Of a stretch of DNA of 64,000 nt, positions 61,571 through 64,000 are shown one piece after another. Source of the stretch: Hymenolepis diminuta (Eukaryota; Platyhelminthes; Cestoda; Cyclophyllidea; Hymenolepididae); NCBI GenBank assembly GCA_900708905.1, contig CAADRB010000039.1, forward strand, positions 298,816 to 362,815, read 5' to 3'. Made by a program: the position numbers and the translations under genes. Below the pieces are notes generated by a model. It searched no databases. It saw only the letters and a program-made list of their open reading frames with translations, and was not told the DNA's origin. Numbering within the stretch: position 1 is the first letter of the stretch; the number at the start of each line of letters is the position of its first letter.

Positions 61571-62486
61571 GTTAGTTCTCCGTTAACAAATATCCCCAAA
61601 GGTAACTGTATTATAAAGGTCAGTTAGGAGTTGAAAGGCGGGAATTCAGTTGTTAAGATCACAAAAAGATTGAAATTTTTAGATGCCGGTCATTATGGTC
61701 TTTTTGGGTTTAAATATTCCTAAACACTAGGTTAGTAACTTTGAGTTTATTGGGCACAATACCACACTGAGTAGCAGTTTGCATTCGTACCCATTTTCGC
61801 AATCGCATGCGTTTCACAAAGCGTTTCTAATTTTTTGGTACATTTGAAATTTCACAAGTTTCCTGGGTTGGCTAGTGTAACGCATTAGAAACAGCGTGTA
61901 AAGATAGAATGAATCTAGACTAGGTTATATCTCATCGTACAATTGGGTGGATAGATAAACGAGATACACGTGTATCGGGAGAAGGTCATTTATTCTCAGG
62001 TCACCTTGTCTCAAAATGAATTTGTCCTGGGACCGAACACTGGGGGCCTGGGTATGACAGTTGGCAGTTTCTTACTTAGAGGTTTGTAGTTGTTACAAAT
62101 GTTGTTTGATTTGTTGCAAATATGGAAGGGACAAAGGTTTAAACGCCTAATTAAATAAAGAGATGGTCTGAATAACAGTCCAAACTGTTTCATTCATATT
62201 CCATAGACATCACGTCAGCTGGAACAAAAGGTCATATAAAAGATATAAATTTGGACAAGAAGATATTTACTTTGGACATTTCGATCTTGAAACATTTTAT
62301 TTTATCTTTCCGATCTCCAATTTTCGGGAATATTCCACTCTCTTTAAGTTTAGTTTCGATGGCGATTAGGTGAAAATTGCACTAGACATGTGTTTTCAAT
62401 ACCACATTTCACAAATCAGCTCAAATTCATTAGAAACTGAATAAGCTTAAAAGTTTGGTGTTGGTGTCATTGTTTTCTAACGTTAG

Positions 62487-62687
62487 TTGTACGATCTGCT
62501 CTTCTATGTGGGATATCGTAACCGACTCTCAGATTCCCTAAGAAATTACGGTAATTACAACTACAACCCGACAGCATTACTATACAAAATGACCCAAGCC
62601 ACCATGTCAAAACAAGATGTATACTTTCCTACCGGTTTATTTTATACACCATTTACCACCGTCATCGAAATAAGTTCGTTCGAATAA
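62487..62687 (+). CDS. Conserved exon with a decayed second copy at 17.3 kb; unknown function
   Basis: After CTAACGTTAG the frame LYDLLFYVGYRNRLSDSLRN runs to a TAA, 66 codons, with YFPTGLFYTPFTTVIE near the end. The copy at 17,321-17,610 shares the protein frame and the 3' flank, which argues that this was selected as coding. It may be a last exon of the upstream exons (phase 0 join to 61,570) or of another gene. Tyr/Asn-rich, no membrane segment, not recognised. Confidence 0.45.
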   Translation: MYDLLFYVGYRNRLSDSLRNYGNYNYNPTALLYKMTQATMSKQDVYFPTGLFYTPFTTVIEISSFE

Positions 62688-63025
62688 AAGAATATTAAAA
62701 GAAGCGGGATTTAGAAGGTGGAAGATAAAGAATCTTGCATATAAGAATTATTTTTGAGGAAAGTATTATTATCTTATGTGTTGCAGTTACAGAGGTATAG
62801 GCTGGTGGAAGCTGGAATTTACAGTCAGTCACCTTATGTAATGTTAGGTCAATACTCATGTAAACCTTGATCGGCACGTTATAACTATTGCAGCAAATAC
62901 GATTGACTCAAACTCAAAAGAATTTGCAAGAAGAAGGCTGAATTATTTCAGTTCTAAGATACTTTACTCATTTAACAAAAAATACTTTTGAAATAAAGGT
63001 CCCTTCATGTATTTGATGGCTGTAG

Positions 63026-63483
63026 GTCAACAGCATCGATGACAGTTTTGTCCAGACTAACCGTAAGGATATCAGAAATAGAGGGCGCCCGCAAAAGAAT
63101 GATCACTCGCAGGATATGGATTCTCAATCTGACTCAAAGCATGGACTTTCTGACTTTGAGCTGTTTGTCGACGTTCTGTTTTCTGACCCATCTATTGGTA
63201 TTTATTTAATTTTAAGTGGCGACTGTTCTTATTTTAAAATAAAATGTCAGAAGCACTTTTCTAGTAAATTTTCGAACAACTACGCCGGATATCATAAAAT
63301 CTAAGTCTTATATTTTATCATATGTGATTTTTCACTGACAAACGCTTTCCCACTGTTTTAGAGATCAAAATCTGTCAGACCGAAAATATTGGCAAAGCCT
63401 AAAAGTGGAAATTCGTCCTTTGGTCGTGCCCGGTCAGAACAACGAGAATCAAAATCGAGGACTCTTCTGAGTACGGACATTAA
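63026..63483 (+). CDS. Two candidate exons, open in two frames each
   Basis: 63,026-63,197 (acceptor GGCTGTAG, donor GTATTT) in frame A reads VNSIDDSFVQTNRKDIRNRG through SDFELFVDVLFSDPS; it joins 61,570 in phase 0. The next exon starts at 63,362 or 63,364. From 63,364 it continues frame A as DQNLSDRKYWQSLKVEIRP and stops at LF*. From 63,362 it reads SKSVRPKILAKPKSGNSSFG to STDIN with an excellent GTGAGT donor at 63,484, but its phase does not fit frame A. Which is used is open. Confidence 0.4.
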
Positions 63484-64000
63484 TGTGAGTAAAAAGTTAG
63501 GGTGGAATTTTAACCAATTAACTGCGAAAAAATACTCCGAGAGTTCTAAGTACAGTATATTTTCTCTTACCATTTGCTTAAATTTTCGTGTTGTTTATTG
63601 ATATGTTCACAATATTTAGCTGGTAATCATTAGGTTATAGAAACCACAGCTAACTTAGGAGAATAAGAGTCCCATGTACTTAATTGAAAAGACGGAAGAA
63701 TTGAAAGCCAGTATTTTGACTTATTTAATTTCCCCTAAAATTACTTACCAGAAGGAAAACATCTTCGAATCTCATTTATGGTAAGCTTTTATTCTACCAC
63801 CCCTCCTGGTGATCAAAATCATTTGGTGGCACTGGTCATTTGCATTATCGAATATGCTTCCATGAGCATGTATCTCGTGACTTCTGATTCGACAGGCATG
63901 TGCACTTACAACTGCCTCACTGATTTATTGGTATTTAATTACTATTTAATCCGTGCGCTCAAATCAGACATAAGCACAAAGGGGACGTGCAGAATCTGCG

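Overview
This is eukaryotic nuclear DNA, AT-rich, with genes split into many exons by GT..AG introns of about 36 bp to 4.6 kb. Two large conserved animal genes can be rebuilt exon by exon with consistent splice phases: a TRIP12-type HECT E3 ubiquitin ligase on the minus strand and a classical dynamin on the plus strand. Gene style, base composition and many proteins I cannot place suggest an invertebrate, most likely a parasitic flatworm and perhaps a tapeworm. That taxonomic call is inference; the sequence itself does not prove it.

Layout. About 1-16,314 (minus) is the 5' part of the TRIP12-like gene. Sixteen coding exons give about 1,529 codons, and the gene runs off the left edge before the HECT domain. 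17.3-20.4 kb holds a decayed copy of an exon found again at 62.5 kb, a small intronless minus-strand gene of unknown function, and a truncated tandem copy of that gene's 5' end. 23,224-33,886 (plus) is dynamin: GTPase, middle, PH, GED and proline/serine-rich tail, 16 coding exons and about 946 aa, with signs of alternative splicing before the PH domain and at the C-terminus. From 34 kb to 56 kb the DNA is gene-poor. It holds two small minus-strand genes for single-pass, tail-anchored-type membrane proteins (82 and 94 aa class), a dead mariner transposon invaded by tetranucleotide repeats, short dispersed repeats, and long stretches where I see nothing coding. 56-63.5 kb holds plus-strand exons of one or more genes I do not recognise, and a possible small minus-strand membrane protein gene.

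Function. TRIP12-type ligases act in the ubiquitin-fusion-degradation and DNA-damage pathways, and dynamin cuts endocytic vesicles off membranes. There is no operon-like relationship between the genes. What is less ordinary is the lack of a visible WWE domain in the TRIP12-like protein, the microexons, the two segmental gene-fragment duplications, the unknown small membrane proteins, and the unknown 3' gene with exons open in two frames.
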